Part shown: in pieces, positions 32,866-42,352 of the stretch | Numbering within the stretch: position 1 is the stretch's first letter | Layout: the number at the start of each line of letters is the position of its first letter | NCBI RefSeq assembly: GCF_003008555.2 | Contig: NZ_CP027665.1 | Coordinates: 3,410,001 to 3,474,000, forward strand | Source of the DNA: Pukyongiella litopenaei | Lineage (GTDB): Bacteria; Pseudomonadota; Alphaproteobacteria; Rhodobacterales; Rhodobacteraceae | Direction: 5' to 3' | Length of the DNA: 64,000 nt | Notes under the pieces: generated by a model | What the model saw: only the letters and a program-made list of their open reading frames with translations | Databases searched by the model: none | What the model was told of the DNA's origin: nothing | Made by a program: the position numbers and the translations under genes

Positions 32866-33351
32866 ATGGCTGAAGAAATCAACACTCTCGAAGACCTGAA
32901 CGCCATCGCCGGCGTCGAACCCGTGGCCGAAGAGGTCATCGCCCGCGAACCCGTGCGCGACGACCTGGGCCGTGCCTATGCCACCGGCAAGCGGAAAGAC
33001 GCCGTCGCCCGCGTCTGGATCAAGCCCGGCTCGGGCAAGGTCGAGGTGAACGGCAAGGAACTGAACACCTATTTCGCGCGTCCCGTTCTGCAGATGATCC
33101 TGCGCCAGCCGTTCCAGGTGGCCGGGGTCGAGGACCAGTTCGACGTGATGGCAACCGTCAAGGGCGGTGGCCTGTCCGGTCAGGCCGGCGCGGTCAAGCA
33201 CGGCATTTCCAAGGCGCTGCAGCTCTATGATCCGTCCCTGCGCGGCGCGCTGAAGGCCGCCGGGTTTCTCACCCGCGACAGCCGGGTGGTCGAACGGAAG
33301 AAATACGGCAAGCGCAAGGCCCGCCGGAGCTTCCAGTTCTCCAAGCGTTAA
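32866..33351 (+). CDS. rpsI: 30S ribosomal protein S9
   Basis: A 161-residue protein with an acidic N-terminal extension of about 40 residues before the conserved core ([38 protein letters not shown]). It ends with the basic [17 protein letters not shown] tail, whose last Arg reaches the P-site tRNA. Co-transcribed with rplM and followed by a clear terminator. Confidence 0.98.
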   Translation: MAEEINTLEDLNAIAGVEPVAEEVIAREPVRDDLGRAYATGKRKDAVARVWIKPGSGKVEVNGKELNTYFARPVLQMILRQPFQVAGVEDQFDVMATVKGGGLSGQAGAVKHGISKALQLYDPSLRGALKAAGFLTRDSRVVERKKYGKRKARRSFQFSKR

Positions 33352-33377
33352 GGCGCCGGATACAGAAAATTGGACAA

Positions 33378-33405
33378 GGGCCGCGCCATCTGGCGCGGCC
33401 CTTTC
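33378..33405 (+). terminator. rho-independent terminator after rpsI
   Basis: GGGCCGCGCC-ATCT-GGCGCGGCCC, ten perfect pairs with a tetraloop, followed by TTTCC. It lies 26 bases after the rpsI stop and separates it from the convergent glycosyltransferase. Confidence 0.88.
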
Positions 33406-33459
33406 CTGTGGGTGGCCAGCCATTGCGGGCGTGGACAGGGCGGTCAGTCCTATGGTTGG

Positions 33460-34248
33460 TCAGATCTCCGGGTCGGGGGTGGCAAACCTGTCCAGCGCGA
33501 TGGCAAGCGGCCGCTTGGTCCCGGCAACCCGTGCCTTGAGCGAGGGCCAGGCTTCCTCCAGCGACAGGTGCAATCGTTTCCGCTTGGCGTTGAGCCACGA
33601 CGCGTTGCGATAGACTTGGCTCGGTGCCGCGTCGCTGGGTGCCGGGGCTGATGGTGCGATGTTATGGGCCTGCGTCAACGGGCAGGGTTCGATCTGGCAG
33701 GTTTCCAGCCAGGGCCGTGTCCACAGCCAGGCGTCCAGCATCACATAGCCGGGCGTTTCCTCCAGCAGGCGCTGCGCCGCAAGTGGCGTGATGACATACC
33801 CGCCCGCGCCATACTTGTTCTTCATAACCCGTGTTGCGGTAAATTCGGGGGTGCCGCCGTGCCAGAGCGGTGTGCGCGCCATGTCATGGGCGCGCGGGAC
33901 ATATTCCAGATCGTAGATCCGGTTCCACGGGTCGTTCCGGCCGGCTATCTGGTCCAGCGCGACGGTGACATACCGGTCGAACACCACGTCGTCTTCGCAG
34001 ATGCAGACCGGGCCATTTGCCGCCGCTGCCAGTTGCCATGCCTTCTTGTGCGATAACGTGCAGGCCACGTCCTTGGCGGTGATCGGACGGGTCCATTCAT
34101 TGGCGGCCGCCTGGAACTGGTCCTCGGTCATGTCGGCCAGCGACACCGCGTCGACGAATTCCATGTCCAGCCCCAGCCGTTCGGCCTGTTGCTGCTGGAA
34201 CCGGCGGCGGGACACATAATGGCGCGGGTTGATGACGTGGATCTTCAT
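33460..34248 (-). CDS. Glycosyltransferase family 25
   Basis: A 262-residue protein of the LPS glycosyltransferase (GT25) family: MKIHVINPRHYVSRRRFQQQ at the N terminus, CTLSHKKAWQLAA, the metal-binding acidic motif CICEDDVVF near residue 85, and GAGGYVITPLAAQRLLEE. It probably adds a sugar to lipopolysaccharide core or a similar glycan. It has no signal peptide. It begins 8 bases after the TetR gene stop on the same strand. Confidence 0.88.
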   Translation of the reverse strand: MKIHVINPRHYVSRRRFQQQQAERLGLDMEFVDAVSLADMTEDQFQAAANEWTRPITAKDVACTLSHKKAWQLAAAANGPVCICEDDVVFDRYVTVALDQIAGRNDPWNRIYDLEYVPRAHDMARTPLWHGGTPEFTATRVMKNKYGAGGYVITPLAAQRLLEETPGYVMLDAWLWTRPWLETCQIEPCPLTQAHNIAPSAPAPSDAAPSQVYRNASWLNAKRKRLHLSLEEAWPSLKARVAGTKRPLAIALDRFATPDPEI

Positions 34249-34256
34249 GGCCAGCC

Positions 34257-34874
34257 CTATCCGTCGGGCGCGATCAGGCCCAGACCGCGCAGGTAGATGC
34301 CGATCCCGGATTCCAGCAGGTCCTCGGGCGGGAAGGGCGAATTGGTGCCCGGCGCCGTTCGGGCATAGAGTTCGACGACCCCGTGGCTCATCGCCCAGAT
34401 ATGGGCGCTGACCATCGTGGCAGGCGGACGTTTTTCCGGCGGGATATGTTCGGAGAGCGCGGCGGCGGCGGTTTCCAGAACCGCGCGGGCGCGGGCGCAG
34501 GCGGTTGCCAGTTCGGGGGTGCGGTTCATCGAAACCCCGCTTTCGAACATGGCGATATAGTGGCCGGGATGTTTGCGGGCAAAGGCCAGATAGGCGCGTC
34601 CCGTCGCCTCGAATGCCGCGAGCGCGGAGGGCTGGCCCTTGTCATAGGCGTATTGCATCAGGTCCGCGAACATTTCGAACCCCTGACGGGCAGCCTCGGC
34701 AACCAGGTCCTCGCGCCCTTCGAAATGCCGATAGACTGCGGCGGGCGTAACGCCGGCGCGTTTCGCGGCCTCCGACAGCGTGAAGGCACCCGGGCCGCGC
34801 TGTTCGATCAGTTCCAGCGCGGCGTCGATCAGCGCCTGCCGCAGGTTGCCGTGGTGATAGCCGCGCTTAGCCAT
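34257..34874 (-). CDS. TetR/AcrR family transcriptional regulator
   Basis: A 205-residue regulator. The N-terminal helix-turn-helix is clear ([42 protein letters not shown]); the C-terminal ligand domain has the [11 protein letters not shown] segment of the WHG-type group. ATG 34874 is chosen; a longer frame to 35000 would overlap ppk2 much more. The gene overlaps the 3' end of ppk2 by 8 bases, so the two are co-transcribed, and it may regulate ppk2 or itself. Ligand unknown. Confidence 0.88.
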   Translation of the reverse strand: MAKRGYHHGNLRQALIDAALELIEQRGPGAFTLSEAAKRAGVTPAAVYRHFEGREDLVAEAARQGFEMFADLMQYAYDKGQPSALAAFEATGRAYLAFARKHPGHYIAMFESGVSMNRTPELATACARARAVLETAAAALSEHIPPEKRPPATMVSAHIWAMSHGVVELYARTAPGTNSPFPPEDLLESGIGIYLRGLGLIAPDG

Positions 34875-35736
34875 CCAGCAGGTCCGGCCCGCCGCAGATG
34901 GCCCGGTCGATTTCACCCAGCGCGTCACCGTCCTTGCGGGCATAGTCGAGCCCGTGCAGGACCGTGCGGATCGCGGCCAGCCGCGCGCGGCGCTTGTCAT
35001 CGGTGCGGATCACGGTCCAGGGCGCATGACCGGAGTGGCTGCGCGTCAGCGTCTCGTCGATCGCATCGGTATAGGCATCCCATTTCGCCAGCCCGTCCAC
35101 GTCGATGCTGGACAGTTTCCAGTGCTTCAGCGGGTCGGATTCGCGGTCGAGGAACCGGCGCAGCTGTTCGGCGCGGCCCACGTTCAGCCACAGTTTGAAC
35201 AGGACGATGCCATCGTTCACAAAGGCCGCTTCGAGCGGCACCACCTGCCGGAAGAACCGTTCGCGGGCGTCGTCGTCGCAGAACCCGAACACCTTTTCGA
35301 CCACGCCGCGATTGTACCAGGAGCGATCGAAGAACACGACTTCGCCACCCGATGGCAGGTGGTCGATATAGCGCTGGAAATACCATTGCGTCTGCTCGGC
35401 CTCGGTGGGTTTCGGCAGCGCGACCACGTTGGCTCCGCGCGGGTTCAGGTTTTCCCGGAACCGTTTGATCGTGCCGCCCTTGCCGGCGGCGTCGCGGCCT
35501 TCGAACACGATTGCCACCCGCATGCCGCTGCTCTTGACCCAGGCCTGCATCTTTACCAGTTCGATCTGGAGAAGCTCCATCGCGCGGTCATACTCCTTGC
35601 CGTCCATCCGCTCGGCATAGGGGTAGGTCGGGTTCAGGATCCGGCCCTTTTCGGCCTCGGTGATCGCGCGGCGTATCTCCCTGGGGGCGTGCTCGTCGAA
35701 ATAGCGGGTGATCGCGCCGGAATAGCTCTGTTCCAT
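34867..35736 (-). CDS. ppk2: Polyphosphate kinase 2
   Basis: A 289-residue PPK2 enzyme that transfers phosphate between polyphosphate and nucleotides. Walker A is [16 protein letters not shown] near residue 75; the lid and Walker B region hold [20 protein letters not shown] single PPK2 domain suggests nucleoside diphosphate phosphorylation (class I). ATG 35736 (MEQSYSG) is preferred to 35769. The gene ends 8 bases inside the TetR gene. The polyphosphatase-like ppx gene lies 5 kb away. Confidence 0.94.
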   Translation of the reverse strand: MEQSYSGAITRYFDEHAPREIRRAITEAEKGRILNPTYPYAERMDGKEYDRAMELLQIELVKMQAWVKSSGMRVAIVFEGRDAAGKGGTIKRFRENLNPRGANVVALPKPTEAEQTQWYFQRYIDHLPSGGEVVFFDRSWYNRGVVEKVFGFCDDDARERFFRQVVPLEAAFVNDGIVLFKLWLNVGRAEQLRRFLDRESDPLKHWKLSSIDVDGLAKWDAYTDAIDETLTRSHSGHAPWTVIRTDDKRRARLAAIRTVLHGLDYARKDGDALGEIDRAICGGPDLLDG

Positions 35737-35809
35737 CGGGAATGGCCTGCTTGTTGCGGTTTGTCGCACTATGGAATGTGAACCGGATTAACGCAAACCG
35801 GCCGCCGCG

Positions 35810-36756
35810 TCAGTCCCGTCCCGCCCGCAGGTCGGTCATGTCCAGCCCGATCCGTTCGATGTCGAATGGCGTGGTTTCATAGATCTCGGAGATCCAGTTG
35901 CCATAGAGCAGATGCGCGTGGCTGCGCCACCGGTTCTTGGGGATGCGGGTGGGATCGTCATCGGGATAGTAGTTCACGGGCACGTTGATCGGCGTGTCGC
36001 TGGCCACGTCGCGGTCATATTCCTGCTTCAGCGTGTCGCTGTCATATTCGAAGTGATTGAAGATATAGAGCGCCCGGTGGTCCGGGTCCTGCACCAGGCA
36101 GGGGCCGACCTCGTCGCTGGCCAGCAGCGTGATCAGCGCCGGAACAGCTTCGATTTCGTGCTGTTTCATCTCGGTCCAGCGGCTGACCGGGATCACGCAG
36201 TCATCCGAGAACCCGCGCAGATAGGGCGAGGCCGGGGCCATGTTCCGATGCCGGAAACAGCCAAAGGCCTTGGCGTCGAGCAGGTGTTTGCGCACGCCGT
36301 GGAAATGGTTGATCATCGCCATCCCCCCCAGCAGACGCCAAAGGTCGAATGCACGTTGGTCTGGGTCCAGTCAAAGACCTCGCGCAGTTCGTCCCAATAG
36401 GTGACCTCGTCGAATTCGAGATGTTCGATCGGTGCGCCGGTGATGATCAGCCCGTCGTATTTCTCGTCGCGCACCTCCTGGAACGGACGGTAGAATTCGG
36501 CCATGTGTTCGGCGGCCGTGTTGCGGGTGCGATGTTCCGACATCCGGATCAGCGACAGTTCGATCTGCAACGGCGTGGCGGCGATCAGGCGGGCGAACTG
36601 GTTTTCGGTCTGGATCTTCTTGGGCATCAGGTTCAGCAGCCCGATCCGAAGCGGCCGGATGTCCTGCCGCGCCGCCTGGTCCTCGGACATGACCATGACG
36701 CCCTCGCGCGAGAGCACGTCATAGGCGGGCAGGTCGGCGGGGATCTTGATCGGCAT
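35810..36756 (-). pseudogene. metA: Homoserine O-acyltransferase MetA, frameshifted
   Basis: Two overlapping frames together make one MetA. The first (36756-36313) runs to VCWGGWR and stop; the second (to 35810) resumes with [12 protein letters not shown]. The break is in a run of seven G (36323-36329 on the plus strand as C); eight G would restore the frame to [13 protein letters not shown]. Catalytic Cys142 is at the end of part one; the His and Glu (NHFEYD) are in part two. Glu111 in APIEHLEF is the residue linked to acetyl-CoA rather than succinyl-CoA use. It acylates homoserine for methionine synthesis. It is either a real recent mutation, phase variation, or a homopolymer sequencing error. 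Confidence 0.85.
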
Positions 36757-36891
36757 GGGCAGCGTCTTCCTCTTGTTGAACGCTAGATAAGCCTGCAGAG
36801 GGAGGGATGCCAAGGGGGGGGGCGGCGAGAGGCTGACACGGGGCAGGGCTATTGCTAGGGTGCGGGAAACCGGATCGGGCGGAGCCTGGCG

Positions 36892-37467
36892 ATGTTGCAC
36901 ACCCTTTTGTTGTTGCTCGTCTTTCCATTGGCGGCCTTGGCGCAGGACGATGACCCGATGGCATTGCAGCGTTGTGTCTGGCGCTGTCTGGCCGACTCGA
37001 AGGGGGCCGATGATCCAGTCTATCATCAATGCGTCGCGGATCATTGCAGCGAGAGGGAATACGGGGCGGCCGAAACCGCGTTGCCGCAGCAATGGAGCCA
37101 CGGGACCGCCTCGGACGGCGTCACGCGCTTTGCCGGGGTGGCCGCGCCCTCCGGCGACGGGTCGGGGTTCTATTACATGTGCGATGGCCGGGGGCAGAGC
37201 TATGTGATGCTCTATGCCGCCGACGCACCGGCGGGGCCGATGACGCTGTTCGTGTCCGGGCAACGGTTTCCCGTGGTTCTGGATCGCAGCCGTCAGCAGC
37301 TTACCGCGAATATGCAGCCCCGTGGCCCGTTCCTGACGCAGGTGATCGGTGCGCCGGAGACCGGGCGTCTGTCAGCCGTCGATGCGGGCGGCAAAACGGT
37401 GATGCAGGTCGGGCTGGCGCAGGCGGCCCGGGCGGTGCAGGCGACCATCGCGGCCTGCGGCTATTGA
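36892..37467 (+). CDS. Secreted cysteine-rich protein of unknown function
   Basis: A 191-residue protein with a clear signal peptide ([15 protein letters not shown]; cleavage near residue 18). The mature N terminus has four cysteines in CVWRC and CVADHC, likely two disulfides, then a 120-residue beta-rich domain with [16 protein letters not shown] and a final AACGY. It is probably periplasmic. Not recognised. Divergent from metA and 7 bases from the convergent P-loop gene. Confidence 0.75.
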   Translation: MLHTLLLLLVFPLAALAQDDDPMALQRCVWRCLADSKGADDPVYHQCVADHCSEREYGAAETALPQQWSHGTASDGVTRFAGVAAPSGDGSGFYYMCDGRGQSYVMLYAADAPAGPMTLFVSGQRFPVVLDRSRQQLTANMQPRGPFLTQVIGAPETGRLSAVDAGGKTVMQVGLAQAARAVQATIAACGY

Positions 37468-37474
37468 GGCGCGG

Positions 37475-38350
37475 TCAGGCCCTGATGCGTGCGTCGATGG
37501 CACCGGCGATCAGGTCCTCGAAATCACCCGCGTCCCGGACCCCGGACACCTCATCCGCCGTCACCGTGACCCCCCAGTTGCGTGCCATCGCCTCATAGCG
37601 CGGCTGACGATGGGCCAGCGCGCGGGCATAGGTCCAGCGGATGAAGCCGTCCGGGTCAACATCCGTCTCCAGAATGTTGTTTTCGGACAGGTATTCGCTC
37701 CAGACCCGTTCGAGGAACTCGGACTGGTAGGACATCGGTTTGGGCGCCTTGTCGAACCGTCTGACCAGTTCGGCCGAATGGGCCTCGTCGCCGCGGATCC
37801 AGATCATCAGCGTGTTGCCGGCCAGATCCCTGAGCACCGGATCGTCGGGGTTCTCGGGATCGACCCATTCGCAGATCGACCCCCCGGTGTCGCAGATGAA
37901 ATGCGGATAGCCATAAAGCCGGTCGGCCCGGTCGATGAAATATTCGGTATCCAGCAGGGCATGCACCTCGGCCATGCGGAACTGTTCCTGGCGGCGGCGA
38001 TATTCGGTCATCGGCAGCCCGCCCAGCGACGGATTGCCGGGCTTGCCGAGATAGGCCGAAACCGGGGTCAGGTTCTCAAAGCTCAGGTTGGACCCGATAT
38101 AGATCGAATCCGACAGCAGCAATTCACGCAGGAACGGCACCTTCATCGCCTCGGCCTTGGCGTTGTCGGCGATGTACTCGCCCATGTAGCGCGTGCCGAT
38201 GCGGTAATCGATGGAGTAATGGAACCAGCCACCCGCGGCGCGCAGCATCTGCGACAGGTGGGTCTTGCCCAGACCCGACATGCCAAAGAACAGCACGCGT
38301 TTGCGCGGCGCATCGCGCCAGTTCTGCGCGGAAGAATAGAGCACGGCCAT
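37475..38350 (-). CDS. P-loop ATPase of unknown function
   Basis: A 291-residue protein with a Walker A motif FFGMSGLGKTHLSQML near residue 25. Other segments that may matter are GWFHYSIDYRIGTRYMGEY, ICDTGGSICEWVDP (possible Walker B-like region) and MIWIRGDEAHSAELV. It is not a member of any family I can name; the layout is that of a small kinase or AAA-like protein. ATG 38350 (MAVLYSS) is chosen over a longer frame to 38398. It overlaps nothing and lies downstream of an EamA gene on the same strand. Confidence 0.7.
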   Translation of the reverse strand: MAVLYSSAQNWRDAPRKRVLFFGMSGLGKTHLSQMLRAAGGWFHYSIDYRIGTRYMGEYIADNAKAEAMKVPFLRELLLSDSIYIGSNLSFENLTPVSAYLGKPGNPSLGGLPMTEYRRRQEQFRMAEVHALLDTEYFIDRADRLYGYPHFICDTGGSICEWVDPENPDDPVLRDLAGNTLMIWIRGDEAHSAELVRRFDKAPKPMSYQSEFLERVWSEYLSENNILETDVDPDGFIRWTYARALAHRQPRYEAMARNWGVTVTADEVSGVRDAGDFEDLIAGAIDARIRA

Positions 38351-38372
38351 GGCCCCCTTTTTTCGGCCCTTG

Positions 38373-39296
38373 CTAGTCAGAGGCGCGTTTGGGGTCAATC
38401 CGTCTGCGGCGCGGCAGCCCCTGAAGGATCAGCAGGCCGAGCGCGAGAACCAGAAAGCCGGTCCAGGCGCGGGCGGGCAGGGCTTCGTCCAGAACCCAGG
38501 CGCCGAGCGTGATCGCCACCGGCGGGATCAGCAGGGTGACCAGCATGAGGTTTCCCGATCCGGCCATGGCAAGCACCCGGAAATAGAGCAGGTAGGCCCC
38601 CGCGGTGGCAATCAGCGCGTAATAGGCGATGGCCCCCCATGTGACCGGGGCGAGCGTGAACGTGACCGGCCCGTCCAGCAGCAGCGCGGCGGGCAGCAGC
38701 AGCAGCGTCGAGGCGGTCAGCATCCCGGCCGCTGCGACCTGCGGCGCAAGCCCGCCGAGCCGGGCGCGGGCGAACGAACTGGCAAAGGCATAGCTGATCG
38801 CCCCGCCGAGCACGGCCAACTGGGCGACCGAGCGCAGGTCGAACGACGTGAGCGCCTGCCAGCCGATCACCGTGACCACGCCGGCTAAACCCAGCGCCAC
38901 GCCGATCGCCTTGCGCGCGGTCAGCCGTTCGTCGTCAAAGACCATCGCCGCCACGATCACGCCGAAGATGGCCGTCGTCGCGTTGAGGATCGAGGTCAGG
39001 CCGGTTTCGATATGCAACTGTCCCCATGCCATCAGCGAGAACGGGATGATGTTGTTGAGTAGACCCATCACCAGGAAACCGCCCCAGAGGCGTGGCGACC
39101 GGGGCAGCGGCAGACGCATCGCTAGTACCACGATCCACAGCGCCAAAGCCGCCCATGCCGTGCGATGCAGGACCGATGTTATCACCGGCACTTCGTTCAG
39201 CGCGATCCGGATCGACAGGAATGATCCGCCCCAGATCAGGGCCAGCAGCACCAGTTCGCCCCAGGCGCGCGAGGAAAGGGATTTCTGTTTTCTCAT
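38373..39296 (-). CDS. EamA/DMT family transporter
   Basis: A 307-residue drug/metabolite transporter with ten hydrophobic segments arranged as two EamA repeats (first from LVLLALIWGGSFLSI, second from LAVLGGAISYAFASSF). The C terminus is short and basic (PRRRRIDPKRASD). Such proteins export amino acids, metabolites or toxic compounds; the substrate is unknown. It lies 23 bases upstream of the P-loop gene. Confidence 0.9.
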   Translation of the reverse strand: MRKQKSLSSRAWGELVLLALIWGGSFLSIRIALNEVPVITSVLHRTAWAALALWIVVLAMRLPLPRSPRLWGGFLVMGLLNNIIPFSLMAWGQLHIETGLTSILNATTAIFGVIVAAMVFDDERLTARKAIGVALGLAGVVTVIGWQALTSFDLRSVAQLAVLGGAISYAFASSFARARLGGLAPQVAAAGMLTASTLLLLPAALLLDGPVTFTLAPVTWGAIAYYALIATAGAYLLYFRVLAMAGSGNLMLVTLLIPPVAITLGAWVLDEALPARAWTGFLVLALGLLILQGLPRRRRIDPKRASD

Positions 39297-39393
39297 GGGC
39301 CACAGCTAACCCGCAAGATGTGTCCGGCGCGACCCGGAACTTGCGCTATGCCGATCATGCACCGGCAGGCTGAGGCGCAGGTTCATGGACGGC

Positions 39394-40305
39394 TCAGGCC
39401 GGGCCGCCGGGCCGGACACCGGCGCGGGCGCCGAACCGGCGCGTTTCCCCGAGGATGTTCAGGTAGTTGGCGACAAAGATCACGGCGGCGCCCAGCAGCA
39501 CCCAGAGGTCGAGCGATTCGCCGTATAGCACCATGCCGACGATGGCGATGGTCGGCAGGCGGGCGAAATCGAACGGCACCACCACGGTCGCGGGCGCCAG
39601 CGACAGCGCCTTGGTCACGCAGAAATGCGCGACCAGCCCCGCCAGCCCGATCAGCACCAGCCACGGGGCGGTCTGCCTGTCCGGTGCGGCGATGTCGCCG
39701 TCCATGCCGGCCGTGACCAGCCCCATGACCAGCTGCATCGTCGTCAGCCAGAACAGGATCGAGGCGATATCCTCGTGCCGTGTCAACCGCTTGGTGAAGA
39801 TGGTGGTCAGCGCAAAGAAGATCGCGGATGAGGCCGCGGTGACGACCCCGAGACTGACGGTTTCGGGGCTCGGCCGGGCCACAATCAGGATGCCGGCAAA
39901 ACCCAGCAGGGCGGCGGTTGCCCGGATCCCGGTCAGCCGTTCACCCAGCAGCAGCGGAGACAGCATGATCACCCAGAGAGGGGACGTGAATTCGAGCGCG
40001 AATACCTGTGCGAGCGGGATCGCCGTGACCGCGAAGAACCAGAGGTTCTGCCCTGTGAAATGGGCCAGGTTGCGGAGCAGGTGAACGCCCAGACGTTGCC
40101 GCGATACCCGCGGCCAGCGCCCGGCGAAGGTAATCACCGCGACCACCACGGCGACCCCGACCAGGCTGCGATAGACCATGATCTCGAACGTATCCAGCGT
40201 CGCGCTGACCTCGCGGCCCGCGACCGCCATGGTCGAGAAGGACGCGATCGCGCCGATCATCCAGACCGCCGCACGCATCATCTGCACCGGTGGCTGCCCG
40301 GTCAT
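39394..40305 (-). CDS. EamA/DMT family transporter
   Basis: A second ten-helix EamA transporter, 303 residues, not closely similar to its neighbour. Repeat one starts RAAVWMIGAIASFSTMAVAG and repeat two near LGVVTAASSAIFFALTTIF. ATG 40305 overlaps the stop of the upstream monooxygenase gene (ATGA), so they are coupled; the longer frame to 40434 lies inside that gene. Substrate unknown. Confidence 0.9.
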   Translation of the reverse strand: MTGQPPVQMMRAAVWMIGAIASFSTMAVAGREVSATLDTFEIMVYRSLVGVAVVVAVITFAGRWPRVSRQRLGVHLLRNLAHFTGQNLWFFAVTAIPLAQVFALEFTSPLWVIMLSPLLLGERLTGIRATAALLGFAGILIVARPSPETVSLGVVTAASSAIFFALTTIFTKRLTRHEDIASILFWLTTMQLVMGLVTAGMDGDIAAPDRQTAPWLVLIGLAGLVAHFCVTKALSLAPATVVVPFDFARLPTIAIVGMVLYGESLDLWVLLGAAVIFVANYLNILGETRRFGARAGVRPGGPA

Positions 40306-40574
40306 GCGTCGCTCACCCGGAAATCGCGCGCCATGTGGCCGGTCACCCGCCACCATGCGCTGTTGCGTGTGCGCTGCTGGTGCGCCTCGAAGGCGGCGCG
40401 GTCGGTGAACCGTTCCGACACCAAGAACCGGCACGGGTCATGCGGTGATTGAGTGACTTCGAAGGCGAGGCACCCGGCCTCGGCGCGGCTCAGGCGCAGA
40501 TGCCGGGGCAGGGCCTGCAGAACGGCTGCGACCTCGTGCGGGGCGCATGTCATCATGCCGGACAATGCCACCAT
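40302..40574 (-). CDS. Antibiotic biosynthesis monooxygenase (ABM) domain protein
   Basis: A 90-residue dimeric alpha-beta barrel protein of the ABM family (YgiN-like). LSRAEAGCLAFEVTQSPHDP and FLVSERFTDRAAFEAHQQ are the family core. ATG 40574 has AAAGGG at 9 bases; an in-frame TTG at 40583 is possible. Small ABM proteins act as quinol monooxygenases or heme-degrading enzymes; role here is unknown. It is coupled to the EamA gene downstream. Confidence 0.88.
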   Translation of the reverse strand: MVALSGMMTCAPHEVAAVLQALPRHLRLSRAEAGCLAFEVTQSPHDPCRFLVSERFTDRAAFEAHQQRTRNSAWWRVTGHMARDFRVSDA

Positions 40575-40667
40575 TGCGGCCAACCCTTTTCCACTGCGGA
40601 CACCCCGCGATAGCGCCGCCCGGTTGCCGGGGCAAGGTGCTCCGGTTCCCGCATGGCCGGGCAGAGA

Positions 40668-41780
40668 TCAGAACGGGCCGTCCTCGAGCACGCCGTCGGC
40701 GCTCATCTGCGCATAGAGCAGGCCCTCGCGCAATCCGCGGTCGGCAACCGACAGCCGGTCCGTGGGCCAGAGTCGCAACAGCGCCTGCAGAATGGCCGAC
40801 CCGGACATGATCAGGGCGTGCCGGTCCTCGCCGATGCGCGGATCGCGCCGCCTGCCGGTCGGACCAAGGCGGAGATAGCCCCGGATGACCGCGTCGATCT
40901 GGTCCGATGTCATGCGCAGCCCGTCCACCTTGGTCCGGTCGTAGCGGCGCAGCCCCAGATGGCTGGCCGCCACGGTCGTCACCGTGCCGGACGTGCCCAC
41001 GATCTGGAACCCCTTGCGCGCCTGTTCGTCCTTGTAGGGTGCAAATTCGGACAGGTTCTCTTCGAAGAACCAGCTCATCAGGGCGAACCGGGCCGCGTCG
41101 TCCTCGACATCGCTGAACTGGTCGCGCAGCGTCGCCACCCCGAGCGGGACGCTGATCCAGTCCACCACCTTGGCCGCCGGAAACGGGCTGTCGGGGGCGT
41201 GAAACCCGGCATGCAGGCGCATGATCGCGCGCGGGCGGTCGCGATACGGTACCGACGACAGGTCGATCCAGACCAGTTCGGTCGACCCGCCGCCGATATC
41301 GACCACCAGCAACTGGTCGGTGCGGGTGGAGACGAGCGGGGCGCAGGACACCACCGCCAGCCGGGCCTCTTCCTCGGGCTGGATGATCTCCATCGTCAGG
41401 CCGGTTTCACGGCGGATCTGCCGGATCAGGTCGTTCCCGTTCCGCGCCCGCCGGCAGGCTTCGGTTGCCACCAGCCGCATCCGCTGCACCTTGTTGCGCT
41501 TGAGTTTCTGCTGGCAGATCCTCAGCGCCTGGACCGTGCGCCCCATCGAGGCGCGCGACAGTCGTCCGGTCCGTTCCAGCCCCGAGCCGAGCTGCACCGA
41601 TTTCGAGAAGCTGTCCACGACGTGAAAGCCGCTGCCCTTGGGTTGGGCAATCAGCATCCGGCAACTGTTGGTGCCCAGATCCAGCGCGGCATAGAGCTCG
41701 GCCGGATCGGGCGGTTCTGGCGCGGGGCTTTCGACCGCTTTCGGGAACGCGCCCGCACCTTTGGGACGCTTGGGCGCCAT
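40668..41780 (-). CDS. Ppx/GppA family phosphatase
   Basis: A 370-residue protein with the ASKHA phosphatase fold. YAALDLGTNSCRMLIA is the first phosphate loop; VATEACRRARNG and VDIGGGSTELVWI are the following motifs, then GTSGTVTT. It hydrolyses polyphosphate or pppGpp. It lacks the C-terminal HD-like extension of the long E. coli enzymes. ATG 41780 follows GGAGGGCG. It precedes a 249-base gap on its upstream side. Confidence 0.92.
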   Translation of the reverse strand: MAPKRPKGAGAFPKAVESPAPEPPDPAELYAALDLGTNSCRMLIAQPKGSGFHVVDSFSKSVQLGSGLERTGRLSRASMGRTVQALRICQQKLKRNKVQRMRLVATEACRRARNGNDLIRQIRRETGLTMEIIQPEEEARLAVVSCAPLVSTRTDQLLVVDIGGGSTELVWIDLSSVPYRDRPRAIMRLHAGFHAPDSPFPAAKVVDWISVPLGVATLRDQFSDVEDDAARFALMSWFFEENLSEFAPYKDEQARKGFQIVGTSGTVTTVAASHLGLRRYDRTKVDGLRMTSDQIDAVIRGYLRLGPTGRRRDPRIGEDRHALIMSGSAILQALLRLWPTDRLSVADRGLREGLLYAQMSADGVLEDGPF

Positions 41781-42029
41781 GATACACGCCCTCCGATTTC
41801 GAGTTGGTTTCACAATATGCAGCCGGGCAGGGCGGTGCAAGCAGGCAGCGCGGTGACGCGATTCATTATCAAGATGAGAAATTCGGGGGCGCGGTGCGCT
41901 GGATCGTTGCCGACGGTGGGGCTAGGGTCGCCGCACAGGTCGCTTGCTCGTCGCGTTCTGTCGAAAACAGGCGCCGCGCGGTGCCGCACCTGGCCTAAAC
42001 AGGGTCACGCGAGAAGGAGGAGGCAGCCC

Positions 42030-42326
42030 ATGCCGGAGGTCACAATCGTCTATTGGCGGGACATCCCGGCCCAGGTCATCGTCGGCAAGGGTCGGCGCGG
42101 CGCCAAGCGGCAGCTGGCCGAACGGTTCGAACAGGCGATCGACCGGGCGGCGATGAAGGTGAACGCGCGCGACACCGATGCCTATCTCGCAGAGTGGCGC
42201 AAGGCGCCGGCCTACACGGTCGAGGGCGATGCGGACGCGGTCGCGGATGCGGAAGCGGCGCGACTGGAGACCGAATATGACCGGGACCGGATCAAGGCGC
42301 TGATCGACAACGACGGATGGGCATGA
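42030..42326 (+). CDS. PF13769-type 'virulence factor' small protein
   Basis: A 98-residue protein found in methyl-transfer operons of this group: MPEVTIVYWRDIPAQVIVG at the N terminus, AKRQLAERFEQAIDRAAMK, and an acidic helical C terminus. Despite the family name, its role is unknown. The ribosome site is excellent (GAAGGAGGAGGCAGCCC). It lies 26 bases upstream of the metF-like gene, in the same operon. Confidence 0.85.
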   Translation: MPEVTIVYWRDIPAQVIVGKGRRGAKRQLAERFEQAIDRAAMKVNARDTDAYLAEWRKAPAYTVEGDADAVADAEAARLETEYDRDRIKALIDNDGWA

Positions 42327-42352
42327 GCCCGGGATCCATTTGGGAGATCGCG

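Noticed and set aside
36757-36891. SAM-II riboswitch in front of metA
   Set aside because: No GCTAAA-type conserved core or pseudoknot pattern could be found in the 135-base upstream region.
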